Source of the DNA: Lactonifactor sp. BIOML-A5
GTDB lineage: Bacteria > Bacillota > Clostridia > Lachnospirales > Lachnospiraceae
DNA length: 64,000 bases
Assembly (NCBI RefSeq): GCF_009677585.1
Contig: NZ_WKYV01000025.1
Location: 1-64,000, forward strand
Direction of reading: 5' to 3'
The position numbers and the translations under genes were made by a program. Shown here in pieces: positions 45,699 to 54,279 of the stretch (positions are counted from its first letter, which is position 1; each line of letters begins with the position of its first letter). The notes below the pieces were generated by a model. The model searched no databases and was not told the DNA's origin. It saw nothing but the letters and a program-made list of their open reading frames with translations.

Positions 45699-47504
45699 TT
45701 ATACTTCCTTTTTTAATGGCAGCGTCGCCTTTCGGAGCCACTCCCGCTCTTTTTCAAGCAGCAGCGGCCCGATGGTCTGGTACACCCTCTCATGATATTC
45801 ATTCAGCCACTGAATCTCTTTTTCCCGCATCATCTCAGGGATCACGGCAGTCGTATCAATGGGCACCAAAGTCACAGGCTCAAATTCCATAAACTGGCCG
45901 TACTCGGTTTTCTCAGCTTTTCTGCACAAAAGCAGATTCTCGGTCCGGATCCCATACTTCCCTTCTGCATAGAATCCTGGTTCATCAGAGGTGAGCATCC
46001 CCTCCTCCAGCACAGCGTTTTCTCCAGGGACAGAAGAAACCTTCCACCGGATTGAATTAGGCCCCTCATGAACGTTTAGAAGATATCCAACTCCGTGACC
46101 TGTCCCATGATTATAATCAAGTCCACACTCCCAAAGAGGTCCTCTGGCCAGATAATCCAGATTCGCACCGCAGCATCCATAGCGGAATCTGGCTTTTGCC
46201 AGGCGGATATTCCCTTTCAGAACAAGGGTAAAATGTTTTTTTTGTTCCCTGGTCAAAGGTCCCACAGCCACTGTTCTGGTAATATCAGTGGTTCCCTGCC
46301 AGTATTGGCCGCCGGAATCCAGCAGAAAAAAGCCCTCCGGCCGTATCTCTGTGTCTGACTCCTCTGTGGGACTGTAGTGGCACATTGCTGCATTCGCTCC
46401 ATAGGCGGCTATGGTGGAGAAGCTCAATCCCAGACAGTCTGGATCTTCCCTCCGCAGCTTCTCTATATAGGCAGCTGCGTCTAATTCCGTAATTCTTTCT
46501 TTTCCCACCCTCTCAGAGAGCCAGTACAGGAAACGGCATAGGGCTACTGCATCTTTGATATGAGCAGTCTTAAGATTTCTGATCTCAGTCTCATTCTTTA
46601 CTGCCTTTTTCAACGCGGTTGGATTTCTGTCATCTATAATCCTGCAGAAACGCCCGGTTACCGCCTGATAAATGGCATAGTTCACAGTCTCCTCATCCAG
46701 AAGAATAGCCTCTTTGGCTGCAAGCCTGTCCGCATATTGATAGACAGAGAAATAGCTCTGACAGGTGATTCCGTCTTCCTCCAACTCCCGGCGGAGGCTT
46801 TCCTCCACTGCTTCCCTCTGGACAAACAGTACAAACTTATCCTTTGTAACTGCCGCATAGGATAAAAAGACTGGGTTGTACACAATATCGTTCCCCCTCA
46901 GATTCAGCAGCCAGGCAATATCATCCAGGCTGGCCAGGATATGGACAGCGGCGCCTCTCTGTTCCATCTCCATTCTGAGCTCTTCTATTTTTCCCTTCCT
47001 GGATTTGCCGGCATAGCATTCCTCCAGACGATATATAGGCTCACAGGACAGCCTCGGGCGATCCGCCCATACAGTGTCTCCCAGATCCTCCTCCCAGGCG
47101 ATTATTCCATGCTTGCTTTTTATGCACTGTTCCATTTTCTTGCCTAAAGCAGCACTTACTGTCCGTCCGTCAAAGCCAAGGCATCCGTCTTTAGGAATAT
47201 TCTTTTCAATATATTCCTCTGTGGTAGGTACGCCCTCCTCCCCCATCTTCATGAGAAGGATCCCGCTCCCCTCCAGCTCCTTGGCTGCCTGAACAAAGTA
47301 TCTTCCGTCTGTCCAGAGAGCTGCCTCTTTTCTGGTTACCACCAGGGTTCCCGCTGACCCGGTAAAGCCTGACAGAAATGCGCGGAGTTTAAAGTATTCC
47401 CCAACATACTCAGACTGATGGTAATCTGCGGTGGGCACAAGGTAACAGTCTATGCCCCGTTTCAGCATAAGACTCCTAAGTGCCTGAATCCTTTCTTTTA
47501 TCAT
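45699..47504 (-). CDS. pepP: Xaa-Pro aminopeptidase (M24B)
   Basis: Cleaves the N-terminal residue before proline. The 601-residue cytoplasmic protein has two N-terminal creatinase-like domains and a pita-bread domain with metal ligands in LLDSGGQYWQGTTDITRT, HGTGHGVG, LTSDEPGFY and GIRTENLLL. The three-domain length fits eukaryotic-type APP found in Clostridia. Downstream of tex. Confidence 0.9.
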   Translation of the reverse strand: MIKERIQALRSLMLKRGIDCYLVPTADYHQSEYVGEYFKLRAFLSGFTGSAGTLVVTRKEAALWTDGRYFVQAAKELEGSGILLMKMGEEGVPTTEEYIEKNIPKDGCLGFDGRTVSAALGKKMEQCIKSKHGIIAWEEDLGDTVWADRPRLSCEPIYRLEECYAGKSRKGKIEELRMEMEQRGAAVHILASLDDIAWLLNLRGNDIVYNPVFLSYAAVTKDKFVLFVQREAVEESLRRELEEDGITCQSYFSVYQYADRLAAKEAILLDEETVNYAIYQAVTGRFCRIIDDRNPTALKKAVKNETEIRNLKTAHIKDAVALCRFLYWLSERVGKERITELDAAAYIEKLRREDPDCLGLSFSTIAAYGANAAMCHYSPTEESDTEIRPEGFFLLDSGGQYWQGTTDITRTVAVGPLTREQKKHFTLVLKGNIRLAKARFRYGCCGANLDYLARGPLWECGLDYNHGTGHGVGYLLNVHEGPNSIRWKVSSVPGENAVLEEGMLTSDEPGFYAEGKYGIRTENLLLCRKAEKTEYGQFMEFEPVTLVPIDTTAVIPEMMREKEIQWLNEYHERVYQTIGPLLLEKEREWLRKATLPLKKEV

Positions 47505-47536
47505 AGCTTCTGCTCTCTCCTTCCTGTCATCTCCCC

Positions 47537-49693
47537 CTAAGAAATCCCTTTCATTGTCAGCGCAATTCTTTTTTTCTGCAGATCCACACTTAAGACCTTT
47601 ACTTCCACTACATCCCCCACACTGACTACCTCCAGGGGATGCTTGACAAATTTTCTGTCTGTCAGCTGAGAAATGTGGACCAGTCCGTCCTGATGCACAC
47701 CAATATCCACAAATGCGCCGAAGTCAATTACATTGCGCACTGTTCCCTTTAATATCATGCCCTCTTTTAAGTCTTTCAAATCCATAACGTCTGTTCTTAA
47801 GATAGGTTTCGGCATCTCGTCTCTGGGATCCCGGCCTGGTTTTTCCAGTTCCTTCACAATATCCCGGAGCGTAATCTCGCCCACACCCAGTTCCTGGGAC
47901 AGCTTTTTATAGTCCCGGATGCCTTTGGACAGGCCGGCCAGTTTTCTGCCCGCCACATCCTTGGTGGTATATCCCTGCCGTTCCAGCAGCTTTTTCGCGG
48001 CCTCATAGCTCTCCGGATGCACGCTGGTGGCATCCAGAGGTTCTTTTCCCTCTAGAATTCTCATAAATCCTGCGCACTGTTCAAATGCTTTGGGTCCCAG
48101 TTTGCCTACCTTCAGAAGTTCTCTGCGGCTCTGGAAGCGTCCGTTTTCCTCCCGGTAGCTTACAATATTCTTCGCAATGGTTTTCGTAATGCCGGAGATG
48201 TATTCCAGCAGGGACGCGGAGGCTGTATTTAGATCCACACCCACCTTATTTACACAGTCTTCCACCACACCCGTTAAGGCTTCCCCTAACTTCTTCTGGT
48301 TCATATCATGCTGATACTGGCCTACACCGATGGATTTGGGATCGATCTTAACCAGCTCGGCCAGGGGATCCTGCAACCGTCTGGCAATAGATGCGGCACT
48401 TCTTTGTCCCACATCAAAATTGGGAAATTCCTCAGTGGCCAATTTGCTGGCCGAATACACAGAGGCACCGGCCTCATTGGTGATAATATACTGTACCTTT
48501 TCCGGTATTTCCTTTAAGAGCTCAACAATAATCTGCTCGGACTCCCTGGAAGCTGTGCCGTTGCCCACAGAAATCAGAGTAATATGGTAGCTTTTAATCA
48601 TTTTTTTCAAGGTTTCTTTAGCTGCTGCGATCTTCGCCTCCGAGGTAGGCGCCGTGGGGTAGATAACCGCAGTATCCAGTACTTTCCCGGTGGCATCTAC
48701 AACCGCAAGCTTACATCCGGTACGAAAGGCGGGATCCCACCCCAGTACTACCTGCCCGGCAATAGGAGGCTGCATGAGAAGCTGTTCCAGGTTCTTCCCA
48801 AACACCTTAATGGCCCCGTCCTCTGCCTTTTCCGTCATATCGTTGCGTATCTCCCGCTCAATGGCCGGGGCAATCAGCCGTTTATAGCTGTCTTCCACGG
48901 CCTCCTCAAGAACCGGAGCCGTATGCGGATTATCTCTGGTTATCACCTGTTTTTTCAGATAGCGAAGAATATCCTCCTCAGGGGCTGCAATCTTCACTGT
49001 GAGAATTTTTTCCTTTTCCCCCCGGTTCAGCGCCAGAGTTCTGTGGCCAGCTACCTTCGCTACAGGTTCTTCAAAATTATAATACATTTCATATACAGAC
49101 TGCTCTTTTTCATCCTTGGCAGCAGAGAGAATCCTTCCGTTTTTGAAGGTCATATCCCGGATACGCATTCGGTAATCGGCCTCATCGGAGATATACTCTG
49201 CAATAATGTCCCTGGCCCCTGCAATAGCCTCTTCCACGGTCCGGACTTCTTTTTCTTCAGACACAAAGGCTTCGGCCTCTTTCTCTACAGGCTGGCCTGT
49301 CATCTGCAGACGAATAATATTCGCCAGCGGCTCCAGCCCTTTTTCTTTGGCAATGGTAGCTCTTGTTCTTCTCTTAGGCCGGTAGGGACGATATAGATCT
49401 TCTACCACAACCAGGGTCTGGGCCGCCAGAATCTGTGCCTTCAGCTCATCGGTCAGCTTCCCCTGCTCTTCAATGCTGGACAGTACCTGCTGCTTTTTTT
49501 CCTCCAGATTTCTGAGGTAGTTTAAGCGTTCAAACAGGTCCCTCAGTACTTCGTCGTTCAGGGAACCGGTAGCCTCCTTCCGGTATCTGGAAATAAATGG
49601 GATGCTATTCCCTTCATCTATTAATTTCACAGCAGCCTCGACCTGCCATCTTTTTACCTGCAATTCTTCCGTTAATGCCTGAATAATATCCAT
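47537..49693 (-). CDS. tex: Tex family RNA-binding transcription accessory protein
   Basis: A 718-residue protein: an N-terminal Tex domain (FISRYRKEATGSLNDEVLRDL), a YqgF/RNase H-like domain (VLGWDPAFRTGCKLAVVD), helix-hairpin-helix segments (LNTASASLLEYISGI) and a C-terminal S1 domain (GMILKGTVRNVIDFGAFVDIG). Role inferred from the family: nucleic acid binding in transcription or RNA metabolism. The ATG at 49693 is chosen as the Tex domain begins there; a longer reading adds 21 unsupported residues. Confidence 0.93.
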   Translation of the reverse strand: MDIIQALTEELQVKRWQVEAAVKLIDEGNSIPFISRYRKEATGSLNDEVLRDLFERLNYLRNLEEKKQQVLSSIEEQGKLTDELKAQILAAQTLVVVEDLYRPYRPKRRTRATIAKEKGLEPLANIIRLQMTGQPVEKEAEAFVSEEKEVRTVEEAIAGARDIIAEYISDEADYRMRIRDMTFKNGRILSAAKDEKEQSVYEMYYNFEEPVAKVAGHRTLALNRGEKEKILTVKIAAPEEDILRYLKKQVITRDNPHTAPVLEEAVEDSYKRLIAPAIEREIRNDMTEKAEDGAIKVFGKNLEQLLMQPPIAGQVVLGWDPAFRTGCKLAVVDATGKVLDTAVIYPTAPTSEAKIAAAKETLKKMIKSYHITLISVGNGTASRESEQIIVELLKEIPEKVQYIITNEAGASVYSASKLATEEFPNFDVGQRSAASIARRLQDPLAELVKIDPKSIGVGQYQHDMNQKKLGEALTGVVEDCVNKVGVDLNTASASLLEYISGITKTIAKNIVSYREENGRFQSRRELLKVGKLGPKAFEQCAGFMRILEGKEPLDATSVHPESYEAAKKLLERQGYTTKDVAGRKLAGLSKGIRDYKKLSQELGVGEITLRDIVKELEKPGRDPRDEMPKPILRTDVMDLKDLKEGMILKGTVRNVIDFGAFVDIGVHQDGLVHISQLTDRKFVKHPLEVVSVGDVVEVKVLSVDLQKKRIALTMKGIS

Positions 49694-49822
49694 ACAATTC
49701 TGATCCTTTCCTTTTACTCTAACTTTCACAATAGCAATGAGAGGCTCATTTGTCAAGTTCCATCCAAATCCCTCTGTTTTACCTGTATATTATTTTTCTC
49801 CGTATACGCTCCTGACTTTTTA

Positions 49823-49831
49823 TGATATAAT
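49823..49831 (+). promoter_or_regulatory. Extended -10 promoter of the queuosine salvage operon
   Basis: TGATATAAT (49823-49831), a TGn extended -10; no good -35 box. Start near 49838 gives a leader of about 130 nt carrying the preQ1-like aptamer. Confidence 0.5.
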
Positions 49832-49885
49832 AAAACCCGTGCATTTATACAAACAGAACTGGCGGATCTACCGCCGGCTTCTGGA

Positions 49886-49920
49886 CTGGTTCGCGAACTT
49901 CCCAGTATAAAAAACCAAGT
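49886..49920 (+). ncRNA. Probable preQ1-I riboswitch
   Basis: The segment begins CTGGTTCGCGAACTTCCCAG and continues with TATAAAAAACCAAG. This has the preQ1-I layout: a short stem (CTGG/CCAG), a pyrimidine-containing loop, a CCC strand carrying the ligand-contacting C, and an A-rich tail AAAAAACxAAG that forms the pseudoknot. It closely resembles the T. tengcongensis (CTGGGTCGC...CCCCAG...AACAAAACAAGG) and B. subtilis examples as I recall them. A GGCGG/CCGCC hairpin (49861-49874) precedes it. The expression platform is unclear. Confidence 0.72.
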
Positions 49921-49969
49921 ATCTCAATTGCTGCCATCGGCAGACTAAAAATGTAAAGGAGATTGGAGA

Positions 49970-51007
49970 ATGAATGCTAAAAGAGTCATAATTGATTGTG
50001 ATCCCGGTATCGATGATGCCCTGGCCCTGATGCTGGCACTGGCTTCACCGGAGCTGGATATTCTGGGGATTACCGTAGTCTGCGGAAATGTCCCCGCGGC
50101 AAAAGGTGCCGAAAATGCCCTGAAAGTCCTGGACTGGATGGGACGTACGGATATACCGGTGTATCTGGGGGAAGAGAAGCCCCTGACCCGGGATTACACA
50201 GATGCCATGGATACCCATGGACTGGATGGTCTGGGGGAATCCGGTTTCCCCTCTGTAACGGCTGCCCGCCCGAAGACCGGAGCCGTTTCTTTTCTTACAG
50301 AAACCCTGAAAACAACAGATCAAGTATCTATCATTGCACTGGGACCTCTGACCAATATCGCCAGAGTTATTTCCTGTGCCCCGGACTGCCTGCAGGGGCT
50401 GGATGAATTCGTATCGATGGGAGGCTGCTATAAAAGCCATGGAAACTGTTCCCCTGTGGCTGAATACAATTACTGGTGCGACCCCCATGCCGCAAAGGTT
50501 GTATACGAAGCCTTTGCCTGGCTGCCTCAGCTGAAAGGCAAACGGATTCATATGGTGGGTCTGGATGTCACCCGGAAAATCGTCCTCACCCCCAGCCTTC
50601 TCTGGTATATGCAGTCCATAAATCCCTCCATGGGCAGCCGGATTGCAGCGATCACCCGATTCTATATGGATTTTCACTGGAAACAGGAAGGAATCATTGG
50701 GTGCGTCATCAACGATCCTCTGGCTGTTGCCTACTTTATTGACCGCCGCCTCTGCAGCGGTTTGTCATGCTATACGACCATTGAGACAGAGGGAATCTGT
50801 ATGGGGCAGAGCGTGTCTGATACTATGGATTTTTGGAAAAAGCCCCACAACAGCTTTATCCTGACACAGACAGACGCCTTCGGTTTTATAAAGTTCTTCT
50901 TACAGCGGGTGATACATGCACAAGAAAGCCAGATGGAATCGGTCCTCCCACAGATAATGGCGCCGGACCCTGCCTGTGATTTCCAGGAAAGGGGCGGGTT
51001 TTTATGA
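49970..51007 (+). CDS. queK: Nucleoside hydrolase, probable queuosine hydrolase QueK
   Basis: A 345-residue IunH-family nucleoside hydrolase. The Ca2+-binding DCDPGIDDALAL has D9, D11, D15 and D16, and a second site is near ALGPLTNIA. In C. difficile the homologue QueK frees queuine from queuosine. The assignment to queuosine rather than purine or pyrimidine nucleosides rests on context: a preQ1-like riboswitch upstream, then an ECF S component and a QueL-like enzyme in one overlapping operon. GGAG precedes the ATG. Confidence 0.78.
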   Translation: MNAKRVIIDCDPGIDDALALMLALASPELDILGITVVCGNVPAAKGAENALKVLDWMGRTDIPVYLGEEKPLTRDYTDAMDTHGLDGLGESGFPSVTAARPKTGAVSFLTETLKTTDQVSIIALGPLTNIARVISCAPDCLQGLDEFVSMGGCYKSHGNCSPVAEYNYWCDPHAAKVVYEAFAWLPQLKGKRIHMVGLDVTRKIVLTPSLLWYMQSINPSMGSRIAAITRFYMDFHWKQEGIIGCVINDPLAVAYFIDRRLCSGLSCYTTIETEGICMGQSVSDTMDFWKKPHNSFILTQTDAFGFIKFFLQRVIHAQESQMESVLPQIMAPDPACDFQERGGFL

Positions 51008-51582
51008 AAAAAATGACCGTACTGCAGCTGTGTCTGCTGGCTTTGGCTGCCGGCCTCAATACCGCAGGAGCCTCTGTTGCCCTGGTTCTGCGTCTGCCTA
51101 TTTATCTGGATACTCTGGGAACTATGCTGGCTGCTGCCCTGTTCGGGCCATTCTGGGCCATGGTGCCTGGGCTTATCAGCGGCCTTTTCTGCGGAATAAC
51201 CAGCGATATTTACGCACTATACTATATTCCGGTACAGCTAATCACCGGCTTTGCCGCAGGACTTGTATTCAAGCGCTTTACGCCAAAGGGCCGGAAGATA
51301 CTGCCCGCCTCTTTGTTTGTCTCACTGCCCGGAACAGCAGTGAGTGCCACTGTCACAGCTCTGCTGTTCGGAGGGATTACCTCCTCGGGATCCACTCTGC
51401 TGGTGCAGCTCCTTCATGGGATGGGCGCAAATCTCACCCTATCAGTCTTCCTGGTACAGGCAGCAACAGATTATGCGGACCGGGCTATTGTCATGGCGGC
51501 AGCTCTGGCTGTCCTCCCGCTTCTTCCCGGCTCTGTGAAATATCTATTGCAGAAAGGGGATGGGCACCGTGGAACGCTATAA
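51004..51582 (+). CDS. qrtT: ECF transporter S component, probable queuosine/queuine transporter QrtT
   Basis: A 192-residue hydrophobic protein with about six TM helices (for example YLDTLGTMLAAALFGPFWAMVPGLISG), of the ECF S-component type. It would bind the substrate and use a shared EcfA/A'/T module encoded elsewhere. Its ATG overlaps the queK stop (ATGA). Context points to queuosine or queuine as substrate. Confidence 0.72.
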   Translation: MKKMTVLQLCLLALAAGLNTAGASVALVLRLPIYLDTLGTMLAAALFGPFWAMVPGLISGLFCGITSDIYALYYIPVQLITGFAAGLVFKRFTPKGRKILPASLFVSLPGTAVSATVTALLFGGITSSGSTLLVQLLHGMGANLTLSVFLVQAATDYADRAIVMAAALAVLPLLPGSVKYLLQKGDGHRGTL

Positions 51583-52258
51583 CCGTATCACCAACAAAAA
51601 TAAGAGAGAAATCGTCCTGTTGAAATCCCGGCCCTGCGCCTGGGGAAAATGCCGTTTCTGTGACTTTATTGAAGACAATACCCTGGATAAAAACGAAATG
51701 CTGACCTTGAACGCCAGCGTTCTCTCACGGGTAACCGGTGGGTTCGGGGTACTGGAGGTTATCAACTCCGGCAGCTGTTTTGAGCTGCCCGTGGAAACCC
51801 TCGCCCTAATCCGAACAGTTGTCCGGGAGAAAGGGATTCACCGGCTGTTTTTTGAGGCCCACTGGATGTACCGGAACCGCCTGCAGGAGCTGAGAGACTA
51901 TATGGGTATTCCTATTGTCTATAAGATTGGGGTAGAGACATTCGACTACGATTTCAGGGAGCACTATCTGAACAAGCATGCCGATTTCCGTTCTCCGGAA
52001 GAGGTCAGCCGGTATTTTGATTCACCCTGTCTTATGGTGGGGATAAAGGGACAGACCAGGGAGATGATCACGAATGATATTACTATACTGAAGAAATACT
52101 TTCCTCGGGGCACGATTAATATTTTTACCAATAACAGTACAGAGGTAAAGCGGGATCCGGAACTGGTGGAATGGTTTATGGACAAATACCGACACCTTCT
52201 TTGTGATCCCCAGATAGAGGTTCTCTATGAAAAAACTGATTTCGGTGTGGGGGATTAG
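51569..52258 (+). CDS. queL: Radical-SAM-like enzyme, probable queuine lyase QueL
   Basis: A 229-residue protein with CAWGKCRFC near the N terminus: cysteines spaced CX4CX2C, unlike the usual CX3CX2C. QueL of C. difficile converts queuine to preQ1, which Tgt can insert and QueA and the later steps can rebuild into queuosine. GTG at 51569 is taken because AAAGGGG lies 9 nt upstream; the in-frame ATG at 51560 sits directly against that site. It overlaps qrtT by 14 nt. Confidence 0.75.
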   Translation: MERYNRITNKNKREIVLLKSRPCAWGKCRFCDFIEDNTLDKNEMLTLNASVLSRVTGGFGVLEVINSGSCFELPVETLALIRTVVREKGIHRLFFEAHWMYRNRLQELRDYMGIPIVYKIGVETFDYDFREHYLNKHADFRSPEEVSRYFDSPCLMVGIKGQTREMITNDITILKKYFPRGTINIFTNNSTEVKRDPELVEWFMDKYRHLLCDPQIEVLYEKTDFGVGD

Positions 52259-52266
52259 AGTTACGC

Positions 52267-52295
52267 TTGATACAATGAAAGTAACATGATACAAT
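52267..52295 (+). promoter_or_regulatory. Promoter of the DUF4190 gene
   Basis: TTGATA (52267-52272), a 17-nt spacer and TACAAT (52290-52295), 35 bp before the ATG. Confidence 0.65.
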
Positions 52296-52329
52296 AAATG
52301 GGATTAGAAACGAAAGAGAGGTCCTTTTC

Positions 52330-52938
52330 ATGGATTACAATCATATGCCCGGCGGCTTTCAAAACGGCCCTTCTTATTCCAACTCCAGCCAGCAGATGTC
52401 CGGGCTTCAAAATCATTCAGAAGGCCTGGCCACGGCCGCATTGGTTCTGGGCATATGTTCTATCGTATTTGCCTGCTGCGGCGGTTCCCTGTTCTTCGGA
52501 GCCCTGGGAATTATTCTGGCCCTGCTCTCAAGGGGCGGATCCCGCATGGCCAGCAATGCAAAAGTAGGACTTGGTCTGTCCATCGGCGGCTTCAGTCTCT
52601 GCCTAATCCTTGTTTTTGTCTCTGTCACCAGCTTCTTAACCACCACCGACGGTCAGAAGTTCTTTACGGTTATGGAGCAGCTAATGAACGGAGACCTAAC
52701 CTTTGACTCTCAGCAGGAGATGGAGCAATATCTGTACGATTACTTCTACAACAATGGCAAAGGGACGGTTCCGGAAGCAGGCGGCGGATCCTCCACTCCC
52801 CCAGATACCTACGGCGTACCTGACGGGGATGGAGCCTATGACGACTACTATGATTATTATGATGACTTCTTTGACGGCGGAGAGTATTACGATAACGGCG
52901 AAGAGTATTATCACCAGTACAAGGAACATGAGATATAG
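52330..52938 (+). CDS. DUF4190-type membrane protein with acidic tyrosine-rich tail
   Basis: A 202-residue protein: an N-terminal Gln/Asn-rich segment, two TM helices (about 37-63 and 83-103) with DUF4190-like TAALVLGICSIVFACCG and AKVGLGLSIGG, a short soluble region and a C-terminal tail of about 50 residues very rich in Asp, Tyr and Gly (DDYYDYYDDFFDGGEYYD). Function unknown. GAGAGG precedes the ATG. Confidence 0.75.
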   Translation: MDYNHMPGGFQNGPSYSNSSQQMSGLQNHSEGLATAALVLGICSIVFACCGGSLFFGALGIILALLSRGGSRMASNAKVGLGLSIGGFSLCLILVFVSVTSFLTTTDGQKFFTVMEQLMNGDLTFDSQQEMEQYLYDYFYNNGKGTVPEAGGGSSTPPDTYGVPDGDGAYDDYYDYYDDFFDGGEYYDNGEEYYHQYKEHEI

Positions 52939-52947
52939 AGTGATTTC

Positions 52948-52979
52948 AAAAAGGGAAAGGACGGTGTCCTTTCCCTTTT
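52948..52979. terminator. Bidirectional terminator
   Basis: AAAGGGAAAGGAC/GTCCTTTCCCTTT with a 3-nt loop, flanked by A and T runs, between the converging DUF4190 and DUF2752 genes. Confidence 0.85.
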
Positions 52980-52982
52980 GTA

Positions 52983-53411
52983 TTACAGCTGTATACCCCA
53001 CACAGCCAGCAGAATATTTTTAAAAATCCAGTTCACAGCAAGGATACCCAGTGCAGTATACAGATATCCCTCTCTGAACCTCATCCCAATCTTCCACCTG
53101 TTCCCCGACAGTATCTCTATGGTATTGGATACCATAAACCAAACATACAATACTGCCGCATAAGGCACCAGAGGATGGTACCATAACGCCTGTACCAGCC
53201 TTCCGTGAGACAGAGCAATTGCAGCCCTTGTTCCCCCGCACCCAGGACAGTAATATCCCGTATATCTGTGAAAAATGCAGGGAAGACTATAATCCGAATA
53301 GCTGATATGCAGCCATCTTGCGGCCAGAACGATTCCGGTACACGCCGCCAGCAACGCCCACCCTGTCCAGTATAGGCTTCTGTTTTCTCTTTTACTTATG
53401 ATTCTTTTCAT
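52983..53411 (-). CDS. DUF2752 family membrane protein
   Basis: A 142-residue protein with three or four TM helices and the DUF2752 signature GYYCPGCGGTRAAIALSHGR. DUF2752 genes often neighbour DUF4190 or other small membrane proteins, as here. Function unknown. Confidence 0.85.
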   Translation of the reverse strand: MKRIISKRENRSLYWTGWALLAACTGIVLAARWLHISYSDYSLPCIFHRYTGYYCPGCGGTRAAIALSHGRLVQALWYHPLVPYAAVLYVWFMVSNTIEILSGNRWKIGMRFREGYLYTALGILAVNWIFKNILLAVWGIQL

Positions 53412-53510
53412 GGCAGGTGCTGTCCATTTCTTGTAAAGTATCTCGGGCTCTCAGATTATTATAACCATTTTTACCTGTACGTCAAGAGGAATTCCCCGTC
53501 TCACACAAAA

Positions 53511-53538
53511 AGTATAGACATGTCCATACTAATATAAT
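53511..53538 (+). promoter_or_regulatory. 20-bp near-palindrome abutting a -10 box
   Basis: AGTATAGACATGTCCATACT (53511-53530) is symmetric at 18 of 20 positions. TATAAT follows at 53533-53538. This lies in the 297-bp gap between the DUF2752 start and the YgjP-like gene and looks like an operator in a promoter. A second TATAAT (53617-53622) is closer to the gene. Confidence 0.5.
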
Positions 53539-53708
53539 ATAGTAAATATCACCCGGTTCGGGACTTTTATACATGATATTGCATAAGTTTCTATGGCAAA
53601 TTCCGGCCTTTTTCAGTATAATAAATGCAGACCATTTATTACTTAAGATACAGGTCTAAGAATCTGGACAATATAAGGAGGATAAGATTAGATAAAGGGG
53701 AAATAAAA

Positions 53709-54248
53709 ATGGAATACCAATTGATTTACAGCAACAGGACAACTCTGGCCATACAGACCACAGAAGAAGGCACTGTCCTTGTAAAAGCGCCTAAAAAATA
53801 CTCAAGACGAAGAATCCGGCAGTTTGTCCGTTTTAAAGAAGGCTGGATTACCAGGAAAACGGAGCAGAAAAAGGCAGAGGCCTGGTATATCAATGCCCAG
53901 CCCTTTACCAGAAAAGAGCGTTCTTATTACTACGAAGCCGCGGCAGAGCTCTTTGAGGAGAAATCCAGCTATTATGCGGAAATCATGGGAGTTACATATA
54001 ACAGAATCACGATCATGGAGAAGCGTTCCAAATGGGGAAGCTGCAGCAAAAAAGGGGAATTGCAGTTTAACTGGCGGCTTCTTCTGGCGCCGGAGCCTGT
54101 GCAGGATTATGTGGTGATTCTGGAACTGGCACAGCTCCTGAAGGGAATGTATTCCACAAGGGAAGTATTGGAAAGTATGATGCCTGAATATGAGTATCAG
54201 GAGTATTGGCTGAAGGCCAATGGTATCATCCTGTGGAGCAGGGCGTAG
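53709..54248 (+). CDS. YgjP-like (DUF45/M48-type) protein lacking zinc ligands
   Basis: A 179-residue protein with the YgjP/WLM layout: N-terminal beta domain, KRSKWGSCSKKGELQFNWRLLLAPEPVQDYVV, then the helix that usually holds HELAH. Here that site reads LELAQ (DNA 54120-54134) and the usual MNHS is MYST. Both zinc histidines of HExxH and the downstream histidine are therefore gone, while the glutamate remains. Flanking conserved residues are kept and the frame is intact, so this looks like a pseudoenzyme. The ATG at 53709 follows AAAGGGG. Confidence 0.75.
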   Translation: MEYQLIYSNRTTLAIQTTEEGTVLVKAPKKYSRRRIRQFVRFKEGWITRKTEQKKAEAWYINAQPFTRKERSYYYEAAAELFEEKSSYYAEIMGVTYNRITIMEKRSKWGSCSKKGELQFNWRLLLAPEPVQDYVVILELAQLLKGMYSTREVLESMMPEYEYQEYWLKANGIILWSRA

Positions 54249-54279
54249 GGAATGTTCTTTTGTAGATTAGCAGCCAGCA

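Noticed and set aside
49838..49969. A purine riboswitch before the nucleoside hydrolase
   Set aside because: A three-way-junction fold can be drawn, but the conserved purine aptamer loops are absent, whereas the CTGG...CCCAG...AAAAAACCAAG layout fits preQ1-I.
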